Made by a program: the position numbers and the translations under genes | Notes under the pieces: model-generated | Told to the model about the DNA's origin: nothing | What the model saw: the letters and a program-made list of their open reading frames with translations, nothing else | Databases searched by the model: none | Shown here: positions 52,957 to 63,885 of the stretch, in pieces | How positions within the stretch are numbered: the first letter of the stretch is position 1 | Layout of the letters: each line of letters starts with the position of its first letter | Origin: Paragorgia papillata | Taxonomy: Eukaryota > Cnidaria > Anthozoa > Scleralcyonacea > Coralliidae | Direction: 5' to 3' | DNA: 64,000 nt | Assembly: GCA_035771165.1 (NCBI GenBank) | Contig: JAWNZC010000216.1 | Location: forward strand, 2,260,001-2,324,000

Positions 52957-53176
52957 TTAAGGCCTGGCCAAACGCTTTCAACATTTCATTCAACATCGTT
53001 CAACATTGTTGAATTCAACCGTGATTCAACATGTTGAAAGCGTTTGGCCACCCTGTTGAATGATGTTGAACGTTGTTGAATGATGTAGAACGAAATGTGA
53101 ACATGTTCAAATTTTCGTTCAACATGCCTTCAACAAGGTTGCATGAAATGTTGAAAGCGTTTGGCCAGGCCTTTAA
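52957..53176. mobile_element. TTAA-flanked fold-back MITE
   Basis: TTAA at 52957-52960 and 53173-53176. Arms GGCCTGGCCAAACGCTTTCA and ACATTTCATTCAACATCGTT are mirrored on the right. Internal TTCAACATGTTGAA-type palindromes repeat many times, so it can fold into several nested hairpins. Confidence 0.85.
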
Positions 53177-53283
53177 AGTCAGCCTTCGCTAGTATTCATC
53201 GAGCTCATAGGCATAACTTCAACTGCCTTTGACACCAATCTCGTTTAACACAACGTATAGAGTTCCAAAGGTGAAATTAGCGA

Positions 53284-53504
53284 GGTTCAGATCACACTTC
53301 CACTACTGCTACCGTAAATGTGGTTAAACTGAAGTAAATATTCATTTTTTCGTTCTGTAGTCGTAGTTGGTTTAATCCTAGTATCGTAAAACGCTTTCTT
53401 TTTGCACTAGGTTTGAGACCTGCGACCATTACTGAACGTAAAAACAATATTTGACATGCTTAATTATAGTTACGGTAGCGGTAGTGGAAGTGTGATCTGA
53501 ATCC
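53284..53504. mobile_element. Fold-back MITE
   Basis: GGTTCAGATCACACTTCCAC with TACTGCTACCGTAA is mirrored by TTACGGTAGCGGTAGTGGAA and GTGTGATCTGAATCC. About 220 bp, noncoding. Confidence 0.8.
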
Positions 53505-53572
53505 GGCCTGAATTGCCTCAAAACTTTAGCAACACCTGCAAACACTTTACACGATTCCTCGACGAGTTGCCC

Positions 53573-53811
53573 CAAACTACGTTGCGAGGTAGATACAAAT
53601 TTAAGTCGGCAATTTGTTTCTGCTTAACCAAGTATCTATTATTATATTCTATATACAACAAATAATCTTCTTCTCCGTGATTTGACCAAAGGAATTCAAT
53701 TCAAAGCTTATTAAATTCGAACTTCACGACGAACTTCACAACGAACTTCCGTACCTTCCAACCTTCCAACGAATGTTGACAAACGAATTTCAAAAGCAAG
53801 CCGAAACTGAC
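53573..53811. mobile_element. MITE with TTTCAGCTTGC ends, copy 5 (5' truncated)
   Basis: Begins within the element at AAACTACGTTGCGAGGTAGA and ends CCGAAACTGAC before TA. The left terminal repeat is missing. Confidence 0.78.
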
Positions 53812-54300
53812 TAGAAGTGTTGTTCGATGTTTAAAACCAATATTTTAAGCAACCCGTCATCGGGGAATCGTGATAAAGCGTTTGCAAGTTGCTGAGTGAA
53901 TCAGAATTGCAATGTTCTGTATCAATATTGCAAAATCGTACGCAAGATAACATCCTGTTTGACTATAATATATCAGCTAAACGTTACTCGTCTTTTTTGG
54001 AATTTTCTAACGGCTGATTTAAGCCATTATTCGCGTAAAAGATCTTAAGACTTTAGTCAAGCCATGGATTTGAAAGAACGGAAGTTGTATAGCTTTGAAA
54101 CTACAAAGAGAAGAACCAACGTTGTTTCTTTATCTGAGACTCGGATCAAAGACGACGCCAAAACATCCTTCAGTCAGTAATTTATGCAGATCTCAAATGT
54201 CAATACTTCAACATAAGTCTTTATATCATGTTTCAACCACGCACAGACGACCGAGTTTTTTCCTTGACAAGCTTTTTTTGTTCGTGTGTACGACATAAAT
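53812..54300. other. Unique stretch, no gene established
   Basis: A 67-residue frame (54095-54298) has no recognisable features. Nothing supported. Confidence 0.45.
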
Positions 54301-54304
54301 TGAG

Positions 54305-54415
54305 AAGATATACTGCCGAAACAGAGAACGTAGGAGTCTAACGCAAGGGCCTTCGCTCGAAACGTTAGACTCCTACGTTCTCTGTTTCGGCAGTATATCT
54401 AACCTTACTATATTT
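54305..54415. repeat. Palindromic hammerhead-variant pair, core deleted
   Basis: Inverted GATATACTGCCGAAACAGAG with AACGTAGGAGTCTAACG against CGAAACGTTAGACTCCTACG and TTCTCTGTTTCGGCAGTATA. The central CTGACGA parts are lost except GCAAGGGCCTTCGCTCGAAA. Confidence 0.65.
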
Positions 54416-54419
54416 CGAT

Positions 54420-55285
54420 TGTTGTTTCTACACTGCCTACGCAGCACGCTACTTTTATTTCATAAATTGAGAAGTTTTGAAGTTGACGTGAAGCCTTGTT
54501 CAAAAGCTGGTCACGCCAGCTGTTCAACAAGAAAAATCATTTGCGTCAAGGAAAACTTGTCCATTAAGGGCTTTTTCCGCCATATTACAAGGGGTGCAAA
54601 ACCATTGGGGCGAGCGCGCGGCCATACCTATTTATCCTTGTTAAAATCATAGTGACTCGCGAAGCAAGAAGGATATCGCTTTGGTTTTTGTCGAATTCGT
54701 CTTTAATCGTTGTTTGGATCACTTTCCTGTGAGCTGGTATGTTCGTTCTTTGATTTTAGACAATTATCGCTGATAACCAACGCGTAGAAACGCTATAATA
54801 CGAAAGTTTCCTCAACTGAGGAGTCGCTGCGCCATCGGGACGCGGCTGTTTGTCGATTTTAGCAGAGACAAAACGCCTCGCTGTATAGTGGGATACTGCG
54901 ATAACAACAAACGCAGTCCAGAATGTTGGGTGAAGAGGTATCATCTTAAAATTTTGGTTCTTAGTAAGCGGCCAAATCACCAGATTTCGGCAGAAACTTG
55001 GCGTAAGCAAACATTTGTCTAGAATATCCGTATTTTCTGCTTGTTTATCAGCTTTCAATGCCAATGGTGTCAAATTTCCCAAATAAAATTGCTTCGTTTT
55101 TCAAAATAATTAATTAATTACACGTTTAATTCGACAAAAATACAATCAATATGTACGATAGTTACAATTATACTTAATAGTTAGATCTAGACTTAAACTG
55201 CATTTAACTATATTTTGCCCTATATATGCCAGTTAATAACGCGTGTACTACTCAAATCAGTAGAGTGAGACATAGACGATGTTTT
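54420..55285. other. Unique stretch, no gene established
   Basis: Short frames only (for example 54756-55082, minus, 108 residues, no signature). I see no splice-supported exon. Confidence 0.45.
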
Positions 55286-55290
55286 CATCG

Positions 55291-55426
55291 CTTCCGAAGC
55301 GACAGTTTCGTTAACCGCAGATAAATTTCAAAGCAATCACGAGGTGTATTCTTATGTACCAATGAGAATACACCTCGTGATTGCTTTAATATTGATCCGC
55401 GGTTAATAAAACTGACACTTCGGAAG
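55291..55426. repeat. Long perfect-stem hairpin
   Basis: CTTCCGAAGCGACAGTTTCG, TTAACCGCAG and AAAGCAATCACGAGGTGTAT are mirrored by ATACACCTCGTGATTGCTTT, CCGCGGTTAA and GTCACTTCGGAAG-like sequence (ACACTTCGGAAG). The loop is about 16 bases. The stem is about 60 bp, with a perfect inner run of about 24 bp. It is shorter than typical MITEs here. Confidence 0.8.
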
Positions 55427-55624
55427 CCATAAAAAAAATCATCCATGATTTGAGTAGCAAGTAAACACGCGTAACACGAAACGTATCCCTTTCCTGCGAG
55501 ATATACATAATACACTTCGTTTGATAATGGTTTTGCACTCCCTGCAATATGGCGAAATAAACCTTGAACTCCCAGAGGAAACTTGGTCGTGCAACGCCCA
55601 TATTTGCGATTGACAAAGTGAACT

Positions 55625-55797
55625 TTTTCGTAGAAAGTGAAATGGTGGTGAACTGCCAAGAATAGTTTTGATAACACGAAATACTGACAGACCTTTCACT
55701 TTGATGAAGGACTCTGCTTGAAACGTCAGTATTTCGTTATCAAAACTATTCTCAGCAGTTTACCACCTTTTCACTTTGCTCTATCTAAAACACTGCA
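55625..55797. repeat. Inverted hammerhead-like half units
   Basis: Plus-strand unit near 55691-55797 (TTGATGAAGGACTCTGCTTG, AAACGTCAGTATTTCG). On its left side the part GTAGAAAGTGAAATGGTGGT, GATAACACGAAATACTGAC (55632-55690) is inverted, so the two form a small palindrome. Confidence 0.65.
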
Positions 55798-56028
55798 TTA
55801 CATGTTGGATTGTCGGAGCTCTAAATGGCAAATTCCAACCTTGGGGGGCCTTTACGCTACATGCTTCTCATTGTAATAAACAATTCCTATTTTTTAAACC
55901 CTGAGTTGTGTTACTTATAGCATGCTGCGACAGTCAGCTTTGTAACGCCGAGCTTGGTGTAATATTCAACAGACAGACAACACAGTACTTGGGATTTTCT
56001 AGTTAATCACGCAACCAGAACCAACGAG

Positions 56029-56112
56029 ATGATTCGAAAACGTGTTCGATTTTTGGCGTCATTGTTCTTGCTGGGTTCTGTTGGACTGCTATTAATGAGA
56101 TATGTGCGACAG
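56029..56112 (+). CDS. Gene 3 exon 1: signal anchor
   Basis: ATG at 56029 preceded by CAACGAG; donor GTAATG follows at 56113. Encodes the basic tip plus one hydrophobic segment, ending at RYVRQ. The start choice rests on the membrane anchor and on the lack of an upstream in-frame alternative with similar quality. Confidence 0.72.
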
Positions 56113-59100
56113 GTAATGTTTAAAAAACGCTTCACAACTATATATACATCAACTATATATACATACTATATATACAACGCATCGAAAGTTTTCCGTCTAC
56201 ACCACAGAAAGAGGAAAGTGAAGAGATGCCAAACTGCCTACCACCTTTTTAACTTTACCACCTTTTCACTTTGCTCTATCTAAAACACTGCTTACACAAC
56301 ACTCTACTTTTAACTCTGATGAAGAACTCTGCTTGAAACGTCAGTATTTCGTTATTAAAACTATTCTCAGTAGTTTACCATCTTTTCACTTTGCTCTATC
56401 TAAAACACTGCCTACACAACACTCTACTTTTTACTCTGATGAAGGACTCTGCTTGAAACGTCAGTATTTCGTTATTAAAATTATTCTCAGCAGTTTACCA
56501 TCTTTTCACTTTGCTCTATCTAAAACACTGCCTACACAACACTCTACTTTTTACTCTGATGAAGAACTCTGCTTGAAACGTCAGTATTTCGTTATTAAAA
56601 CTATTCTCAGCAGTTTACCATCTTTTCACTTTGCTCTATCTAAAACACTGCCTACACAACACTCTACTTTTTTACACTCCAGATTTACGTTTCTGTTCAT
56701 CAACGTTATGTAAACGCGTCGAAAGTTTTCCCGTGCACGCGCTATATTTTGGATGATCCGTTGTCATTTGTAGACGTCCAATGTTGCACTCACTCACTGT
56801 TTACGAAATTATACGTTTATGTTATCGATACAAAAACGTTTGCTAGCGTTTGCGCAATTAATATGCGTTATACCATGACCATTTTTATCGTTTATGTGTC
56901 GAGGGAAGCGTATATATTAAACGTATTAATAAGTATGCGTTTGTGAATATAAATGTACGGAGGGTACCTTAATTTATTTAACCCTTCATTTATTTAACAA
57001 GATACCCCAGTGCATGGTTGGCTAATTTTCCAAGCCCGTGGCTGGTGTTAGAAGCGTTCGACGATTGACTAGCTAAGATTGATTAAGCTATTAAAGTTAA
57101 TTTCACGGAGGAAGGAAAACCATAGAAACCTGAGCAGTGAGAGGCAGCGTGCTAACAGCGCACATGCATGACCCGTATTTCGCTTTGTTGGACACAGCTT
57201 GATATTCAGGGTTGATTTTGCACGGTGTGGGCAAGCTTAGAAATCTTTTGGAAAGGAGAATCAATGAGTTTGGATTCGAGTTAAGGACTTGAAATGCGAG
57301 TTACATTTAGTGAGTCTGGTTAGCGTATAAACTAGTAACTAGTATACTATTTTGATAGGTCACTAAGGTAACTGCACTGTACTGTAGTGTACTGCACTGC
57401 GCTGCACTACAGTAGTCGCTGTACTGCGCTGCACTGCACTAGTCACTGTACTCTACTACACTGCGCTGTACTCTACTGCACTGTACTGTACCTTACTGCA
57501 CTCTACTGTACTGTACTGCACTGTACTCTACTGTACTTGTACTGTACTGTACTGTACTGTACTGTACTGTACTGTACGCTACTGCACTCTACTGCACTCT
57601 ACTGCACTGCACTGTACTGTACTCTAATGTACTGTACTGCACTGTACACTAATGTACTGTACTGTACTCTACTGTACTGCACTCTACTGCACTCTACTGC
57701 ACTCTACTGCACTCTACTGCACTCTACTGCACTCTACTGCACTGCACTGCACTGCACTGCACTGCACTGCACTGCACTGCACTGCACTGCACTGCACTGC
57801 ACTGCACTGCACTGCACTGCACTGCACTGCACTGCACTGCACTGCACTGCACTGCACTGCACTCTACTGCACTGCACTGTACTCTACTGCACTGCACTGT
57901 ACTCTACTGCACTGCACTGTACTCTACTGCACTGTACTCTACTGCACTGTACTCTACTGTACTCTACTGCACTGTACTCTACTGTACTCTACTGCACTCT
58001 ACTGCACTGTACTCTACTGCACTGTACTCTACTGCACTGTACTCTACTGTACTCTACTGCACTGTACTCTACTGCACTGTACTCTACTGCACTGTACTCT
58101 ACTGCACTGTACTCTACTGCACTGTACTCTACTGCACTGTACTCTACTGTACTGTACTCTACTGTACTGCACTGTACTCTACTGCACTGTACTCTACTGC
58201 ACTGTACTCTACTGCACTGTACTCTACTGTACTGTACTGCACTGCACTGCACTCTACTGTACTGCACTGTACTCTACTGTACTGTACTGTACTCTACTGT
58301 ACTGCACTGTACTCTACTGTACTGCACTGCACTGCACTGCACTCTACTGTACTGCACTGTACTGTACTCTACTGTACTGCACTGTACTCTACTGTACTGC
58401 ACTGCACTCTACTGTACTGCACTGCACTCTACTGTACTGCACTGTACTCTACTGTACTGTACTCTACTGCACTGTACTGTACTGCACTGTACTCTACTGC
58501 ACTGCACTGCACTGTACTGTACTGCACTGTACTCTACTGTACTGTACTCTACTGTACTGCACTGTACTCTACTGTACTGCACTGTACTCTACTGTACTGC
58601 ACTGTACTCTACTGCACTGCACTGTACTCTACTGCACTGCACTGTACTCTACTGCACTGCACTGTACTCTACTGCACTGTACTCTACTGCACTGTACTCT
58701 ACTGCACTGTCTCTACTGCACTGTACTGCACTGCACTGTACTGTACTCTACTGCACTGTACTGTACTCTACTGCACTGTACTCTACTGCACTGTACTCTA
58801 CTGCACTGTACTCTACTGCACTGTACTCTACTGCACTGTACTCTACTGTACTATACTGTACTCTACTGTACTGTACTGCACTGTACTATACTGTACTCTA
58901 CTCCACTGTACTGCACTGTACTCACTACTGTGTTGTGTTAAGCTGCACTGCACTGTACTGTACCGTACCACACTTCACTGCACTTTACTGTACCGCACTG
59001 TGGTGTACTGTACTGTGTTGTATTGTGATGTAATTCAATGTAATATACTGTCTTTGCTGTACTGTATGTCAGTTATGTTTGTTTGTTCAACTGCATGATT

Positions 59101-59872
59101 ATCATTAATCTTCACAGGTGAATTATATTCAAGCGAAACCCAAGCAATTAGAAAAGGAAACTGTAAAACATATTCCATCACCAGATGTACCAACTGCTGC
59201 TACTGACCAGGTAAGATGCTACTGCACACGTTTATAGAATTCACAGAAGCAAATCATAATGGTTTAGAGTTGAGTTTTGTATAATAAGTCCAGCATATAA
59301 ACTATGCAGGTAGTTTATTATTTTAATAAGTCGTTAATACAAATATGGCTTATGCTTTGTTATCTCTAGTCCAGAATGCTTTGGCTATACCACTGAGCCC
59401 CGCAGGAACACTAGGGTCTTGGGTTTGGGGGGGGGTGATAACCTCGATCACCTAGGGGGTTGCGGGTACACTAGGGTCTCTGAAACACTATGTCCTGCAT
59501 TTTGAGGCAAGTATTTAAGAGTAATCTAAAAGCCATAAATTACATAATTTTGTTGAAATCAAACCAGAGCATAGAATGATACACGTCAGAATATCTTTAG
59601 ATTTATTTATAAACAAGTCGTAAATGTAAAAACAGGTCAAGGTTGGAGGCATTTTGTATAGACCCTTAGTATTGTAATTTATAGCATATGCATGCCTGCA
59701 ATATATATAACACATCACTATCTACTCACTTGGACTTAAAACAACTGTACCTCCCCCCTACAAGTTTCTCCACGGATTTAAACTTTTCACGAGAATGGGG
59801 TGGCGACCACCTCCCCCCCCCCCCACCTTGGCTACACCACTGCCTGAGCTGGTAGTTTGTCAGTTTTCTCTG

Positions 59873-59957
<85 letters not shown>

Positions 59958-60208
59958 GTCTGTCTGGCTGTCCATCTGTCTGTCTGTCAGTCTGTCTGTG
60001 TTTGTTTGCATGTTGTTGTTACTGGTGACCAGTAACATGCAGGAAAAACTTCACTATATTCAATCAATTGCATTCATTTCATCTGTATATAATTTCTCAG
60101 TCTCTACAGACACAATCCACTCATGCACAAACTCCGAATGAAGTCATCCAATCAGAAAAGACAATTGTAAACCATGTTAAAGATGAACGAACTACCATTA
60201 TTGCGCAA
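56029..60208 (+). CDS. Type II membrane protein, first three coding exons
   Basis: Exons 56029-56112, 59118-59210 and 60101-60208 join in frame, all in phase 0, to 95 residues; the gene continues past the right edge. The N-terminus MIRKRVRFLASLFLLGSVGL, then LLMRYVRQ, has a basic cytosolic tip and a transmembrane segment (about residues 8-23), as in Golgi glycosyl- or sulfotransferases. The rest (KPKQLEKETVKHIPSPDVPT, QSTHAQTPNEVIQSEKTIVN) is hydrophilic and stem-like. The catalytic part is not in the window, so the family is open. Introns of 3.0, 0.9 and more than 3.8 kb are mostly repeat arrays. Confidence 0.72.
56235..56672 (+). repeat. Hammerhead-like 120-bp tandem array
   Basis: Three and a half units in intron 1 of gene 3, sense orientation, cores near 56318, 56438 and 56558, all with CTGATGA and GAAACGTCAGTA. 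The array starts with partial unit sequence (ACCACCTTTTCACTTTGCTC) and ends at CTCTACTTTTTTACACTCC. Confidence 0.85.
56673..57370. other. Intron 1 unique sequence
   Basis: No exon or structured element supported. Confidence 0.55.
57375..59035. repeat. ACTGC/ACTGT/ACTCT pentanucleotide array
   Basis: 1.65 kb in almost uninterrupted 5-bp register. Pure ACTGC run at 57738-57860; elsewhere 10- and 15-bp supra-units (ACTGCACTGTACTCT) dominate. It lies in intron 1 of gene 3. The 548- and 429-residue Cys/Thr/Leu/Tyr frames are repeat translations. Confidence 0.95.
59118..59210 (+). CDS. Gene 3 exon 2: stem region
   Basis: Acceptor TTCACAG precedes and donor GTAAGA follows. Reads VNYIQAKPKQLEKETVKHIP, then SPDVPTAATDQ. 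93 bases, phase 0 on both sides. Confidence 0.75.
59211..60100. other. Intron 2, with CTGT array
   Basis: AT-rich intron carrying poly-G and poly-C runs (59430, 59810) and a CTGT array at 59874-60005. A tRNA A-box-like GGCTCAGTGGTATAGCC (minus, near 59385) is too isolated to call. Confidence 0.7.
59874..60005. repeat. CTGT tetranucleotide array
   Basis: About 30 CTGT units with a few interruptions. Noncoding. Confidence 0.95.
60101..60208 (+). CDS. Gene 3 exon 3: stem region
   Basis: Acceptor TTTCTCAG precedes and donor GTATGA follows. Reads SLQTQSTHAQTPNEVIQSEK, then TIVNHVKDERTTIIAQ. 108 bases, phase 0. The next exon was not found before 64000. Confidence 0.75.
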
Positions 60209-60261
60209 GTATGAATGGCATTATGTACCAAGTCAGTTGTTAGCAACACATCGAACCCCTA

Positions 60262-63200
60262 TTAACAGACACACCCTTTTAAGCAGACACCTCTCTTAAG
60301 CAGACACCTCTTTTAAGCAGACACCTCTTTTAAGCAGACACCTCTTTTAAGCAGACACCTCTCTTAAGCAGACCCCTCTCTTAAACAGACCCCTCTCTTA
60401 AACAGACACCTCTCTTAAGCAGACACCTCTGTTAAGCAGACACCTCTCTTAAACAGACACCTCTCTTAAACAGACACCTCTCTTAAGCAGACACCTCTCT
60501 TAAGCAGACACCTCTCTTAAGCAGACACCTCTCTTAAACAGACACCTCTCTTAAACAGACACCTCTCTTAAGCAGACACCTCTCTTAAGCAGACACCTCT
60601 CTTAACCAGACACCTCTCTTAAGCAGACACCTCTCTTAAGCAGACACCTCTCTTAAACAGACACCTCTCTTAAACAGACACCTCTCTTAAACAGACACCT
60701 CTCTTAAGCGGACACCTCTCTTAAGCAGACACCTCTCTTAAGCGGACACCTCTCTTAAGCGGACACCTCTCTTAAGCGGACACCTCTCTTAAACAGACAC
60801 CTCTCTTAAACAGACACCTCTCTTAAGCAGACACCTCTCTTAAGCAGACACCTCTCTTAAGCAGACACCTCTCTTAAGCAGACACCTCTCTTAAGCAGAC
60901 ACCTCTCTTAAGCAGACACCTCTCTTAAACAGACACCTCTCTTAAACAGACACATCTCTTAAGCAGACACCTCTCTTAAGCAGACACCTCTCTTAAACAG
61001 ACACCTCTCTTAAACAGACACCTCTCTTAAACAGACACCTCTCTTAAACAGACACATCTCTTAAACAGACACCTCTCTTAAGCAGACACCTCTCTTAAGC
61101 AGACACCTCTCTTAAGCAGACACCTCTCTTAAGCAGACACCTCTCTTAAGCAGACACCTCTCTTAAGCAGACACCTCTCTTAAGCAGACACCTCTCTTAA
61201 ACAGACACCTCTCTTAAGCAGACACCTCTCTTAAACAGACACCTCTCTTAAGCAGACACCTCTCTTAAGCAGACACCTCTCTTAAACAGACACCTCTCTT
61301 AAGCAGACACCTCTCTTAAGCAGACACCTCTCTTAAGCAGACACCTCTCTTAAACAGACACCTCTCTTAAACAGACACCTTTCTTAAGCAGACACCTCTC
61401 TTAAGCAGACACCTCTCTTAAGCAGACACCTCTCTTAAACAGACACCTCTCTTAAGCAGACACCTTTCTTAAGCAGACACCTTTCTTAAGCAGACACCTC
61501 TCTTAAGCAGACACCTCTCTTAAGCAGACACCTTTCTTAAGCAGACACCTTTCTTAAGCAGACACCTTTCTTAAGCAGACACCTCTCTTAAGCAGACACC
61601 TCTCTTAAGCAGACACCTCTCTTAAACAGACACCTTTCTTAAGCAGACACCTTTCTTAAGCAGACACCTTTCTTAAGCAGACACCTCTCTTAAACAGACA
61701 CCTCTCTTAAGCAGACACCTTTCTTAAGCAGACACCTCTCTTAAGCAGACACCTCTCTTAAGCAGACACCTCTCTTAAACAGACACCTCTCTTAAGCAGA
61801 CACCTTTCTTAAGCAGACACCTCTCTTAAACAGACACCTCTCTTAAGCAGACACCTCTCTTAAGCGGACACCTGTCTTAAACAGACACCTGTCTTAAACA
61901 GACACCTCTCTTAAACAGACACCTCTCTTAAGCAGACACCTCTCTTAAACAGACACCTCTCTTAAGCAGACACCTCTCTTAAACAGACACCTCTCTTAAA
62001 CAGACACCTCTCTTAAACAGACACCTCTCTTAAGCAGACACCTCTCTTAAGCAGCCACCTCTCTTAAGCGGACACCTCTCTTAAGCGGACACCTCTCTTA
62101 AGCGGACACCTCTCTTAAACAGACACCTCTCTTAAGCAGACACCTCTCTTAAGCAGACACCTCTCTTAAGCAGACACCTCTCTTAAGCAGACACCTCTCT
62201 TAAGCAGACACCTCTCTTAAACAGACACCTTTCTTAAGCAGACACCTCTCTTAAACAGACACCTCTCTTAAGCAGACACCTCTCTTAAGCGGACACCTCT
62301 CTTAAACAGACACCTCTCTTAAACAGACACCTCTCTTAAACAGACACCTCTCTTAAACAGACACCTCTCTTAAACAGACACCTCTCTTAAGCGGACACCT
62401 CTCTTAAGCGGACACCTCTCTTAAGCGGACACCTCTCTTAAACAGACACCTCTCTTAAGCAGACACCTCTCTTAAGCAGACACCTCTCTTAAGCAGACAC
62501 CTCTCTTAAGCAGACACCTCTCTTAAGCAGACACCTCTCTTAAGCAGACACCTCTCTTAAATAGACACCTCTCTTAAGCAGACACCTCTCTTAAGCAGAC
62601 ACCTCTCTTAAATAGACACCTCTCTTAAGCAGACACCTCTCTTAAGCAGACACCTCTCTTAAACAGACACCTCTCTTAAACAGACACCTCTCTTAAACAG
62701 ACACCTCTCTTAAACAGACACCTCTCTTAAACAGACACCTCTCTTAAGCGGACACCTCTCTTAAGCGGACACCTCTCTTAAGCGGACACCTCTCTTAAAC
62801 AGACACCTCTCTTAAGCAGACACCTCTCTTAAGCAGACACCTCTCTTAAGCAGACACCTCTCTTAAGCAGACACCTCTCTTAAGCAGACACCTCTCTTAA
62901 GCAGACACCTCTCTTAAATAGACACCTCTCTTAAGCAGACACCTCTCTTAAGCAGACACCTCTCTTAAATAGACACCTCTCTTAAGCAGACACCTCTCTT
63001 AAGCAGACACCTCTCTTAAACAGACACCTCTCTTAAACAGACACCTCTCTTAAACAGACACCTTTCTTAAACAGACACCTCTCTTAAGCAGACACCTCTC
63101 TTAAACAGACACCTCTCTTAAGCAGACACCTCTCTTAAACAGACACCTCTCTTAAACAGACACCTCTCTTAAGCAGACACCTCTCTTAAGCAGACACCTC

Positions 63201-63318
63201 TCTTAAACAGACACCTTTCTTAAGCAGACACCTCTCTTAAACAGACACCTCTCTTAAGCAGACACCTCTCTTAAGCGGACACCTCTCTTAAGCAGACACC
63301 TCTCTTAAGCGGACACCT
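60262..63318. repeat. 17-bp minisatellite, about 180 units
   Basis: Unit TTAAGCAGACACCTCTC with variants AAACAG, AAGCGG, AAATAG, ACCTTTC. Purely 17 bp over 3 kb. A 21-unit (357-bp) block with the rare variants AAATAG and three AAGCGG in a row is duplicated: AAGCGG triplets near 62391 and 62748, AAATAG at 62561 and 62918. Located in intron 3 of gene 3. Confidence 0.95.
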
Positions 63319-63735
63319 AGGCAAGGTCCCAGCCATTTCTTTAATAAAACACTATAGTTACAACCCCTTTTAAGTGGAAGCGGACACCTATCTTGGCTTC
63401 CAGTGAGCAAATTAACCTCTCTTAAGCGTGCAAATTAATCCATATCAAAATTAACATTTTCTTTAATAACAGTAATTAAATCAACACTTAAGATTAACAG
63501 AGAGAGACCAACACTTTGAATTGTGGACCTGTTTACGTCAGTTAGTGCTGTGTTGATTGCTTTATAGAATTATAGTGAAAACAAACTACGTATATACTAT
63601 ATATAGACACAAAAAGCTAGTCACCACACGCAAGCTACTGTGCAACTCCTTTTAAGCGGACATGTACCCCTCTTTTAATAGGAGTTCAGCTTTATTCAGA
63701 GTTTATTTTAAATCAAAATTTGAGACTACAGTAAA
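63319..63735. other. Ancestral flank of the 17-bp array
   Basis: Contains stray unit relatives (TTAAGTGGAAGCGGACACCT at 63370, TTTTAAGCGGACATGTACCC at 63650), so the array probably grew out of this older, non-tandem sequence. No gene seen. Confidence 0.6.
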
Positions 63736-63751
63736 GACTTCAGATAATTAC

Positions 63752-63885
63752 TCTGGTAATACCGGCAGTGGTGCAAAGTGTACAAAAATCTGAAAATTTT
63801 GTACACTCGGCAATGGTGCTGAAAAAAAATCTGAAAATTTTGTACACATGACCGAGTGGTGTCGAGTGTACAAAAATCTGAAAAA
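63752..63885. repeat. Short repeats of AAAATCTGAAAATTTTGTACAC
   Basis: GTGTACAAAAATCTGAAAAT with TTTGTACAC is a near-palindrome. It is followed by a second TCTGAAAATTTTGTACAC and a third GTGTACAAAAATCTGAAAA, about 50 bp apart. Class unknown. Confidence 0.6.

Noticed and set aside
55285..55699. 130-residue minus-strand frame
   Set aside because: Overlaps the 55291-55426 hairpin and a hammerhead-like unit, so it is built from repeat sequence.
57387..59033. 548-residue Cys/Thr/Leu/Tyr open frame
   Set aside because: Pure consequence of the ACTGY pentanucleotide array, which has no stop in some frames.
59380..59440. tRNA-like A box on the minus strand
   Set aside because: Only a GGCTCAGTGGTATAGCC match; no B box or foldable body within 80 bases.
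60262..63318. CRISPR-like array
   Set aside because: No alternation of repeats and unique spacers; it is a 17-bp head-to-tail satellite in a eukaryotic intron.
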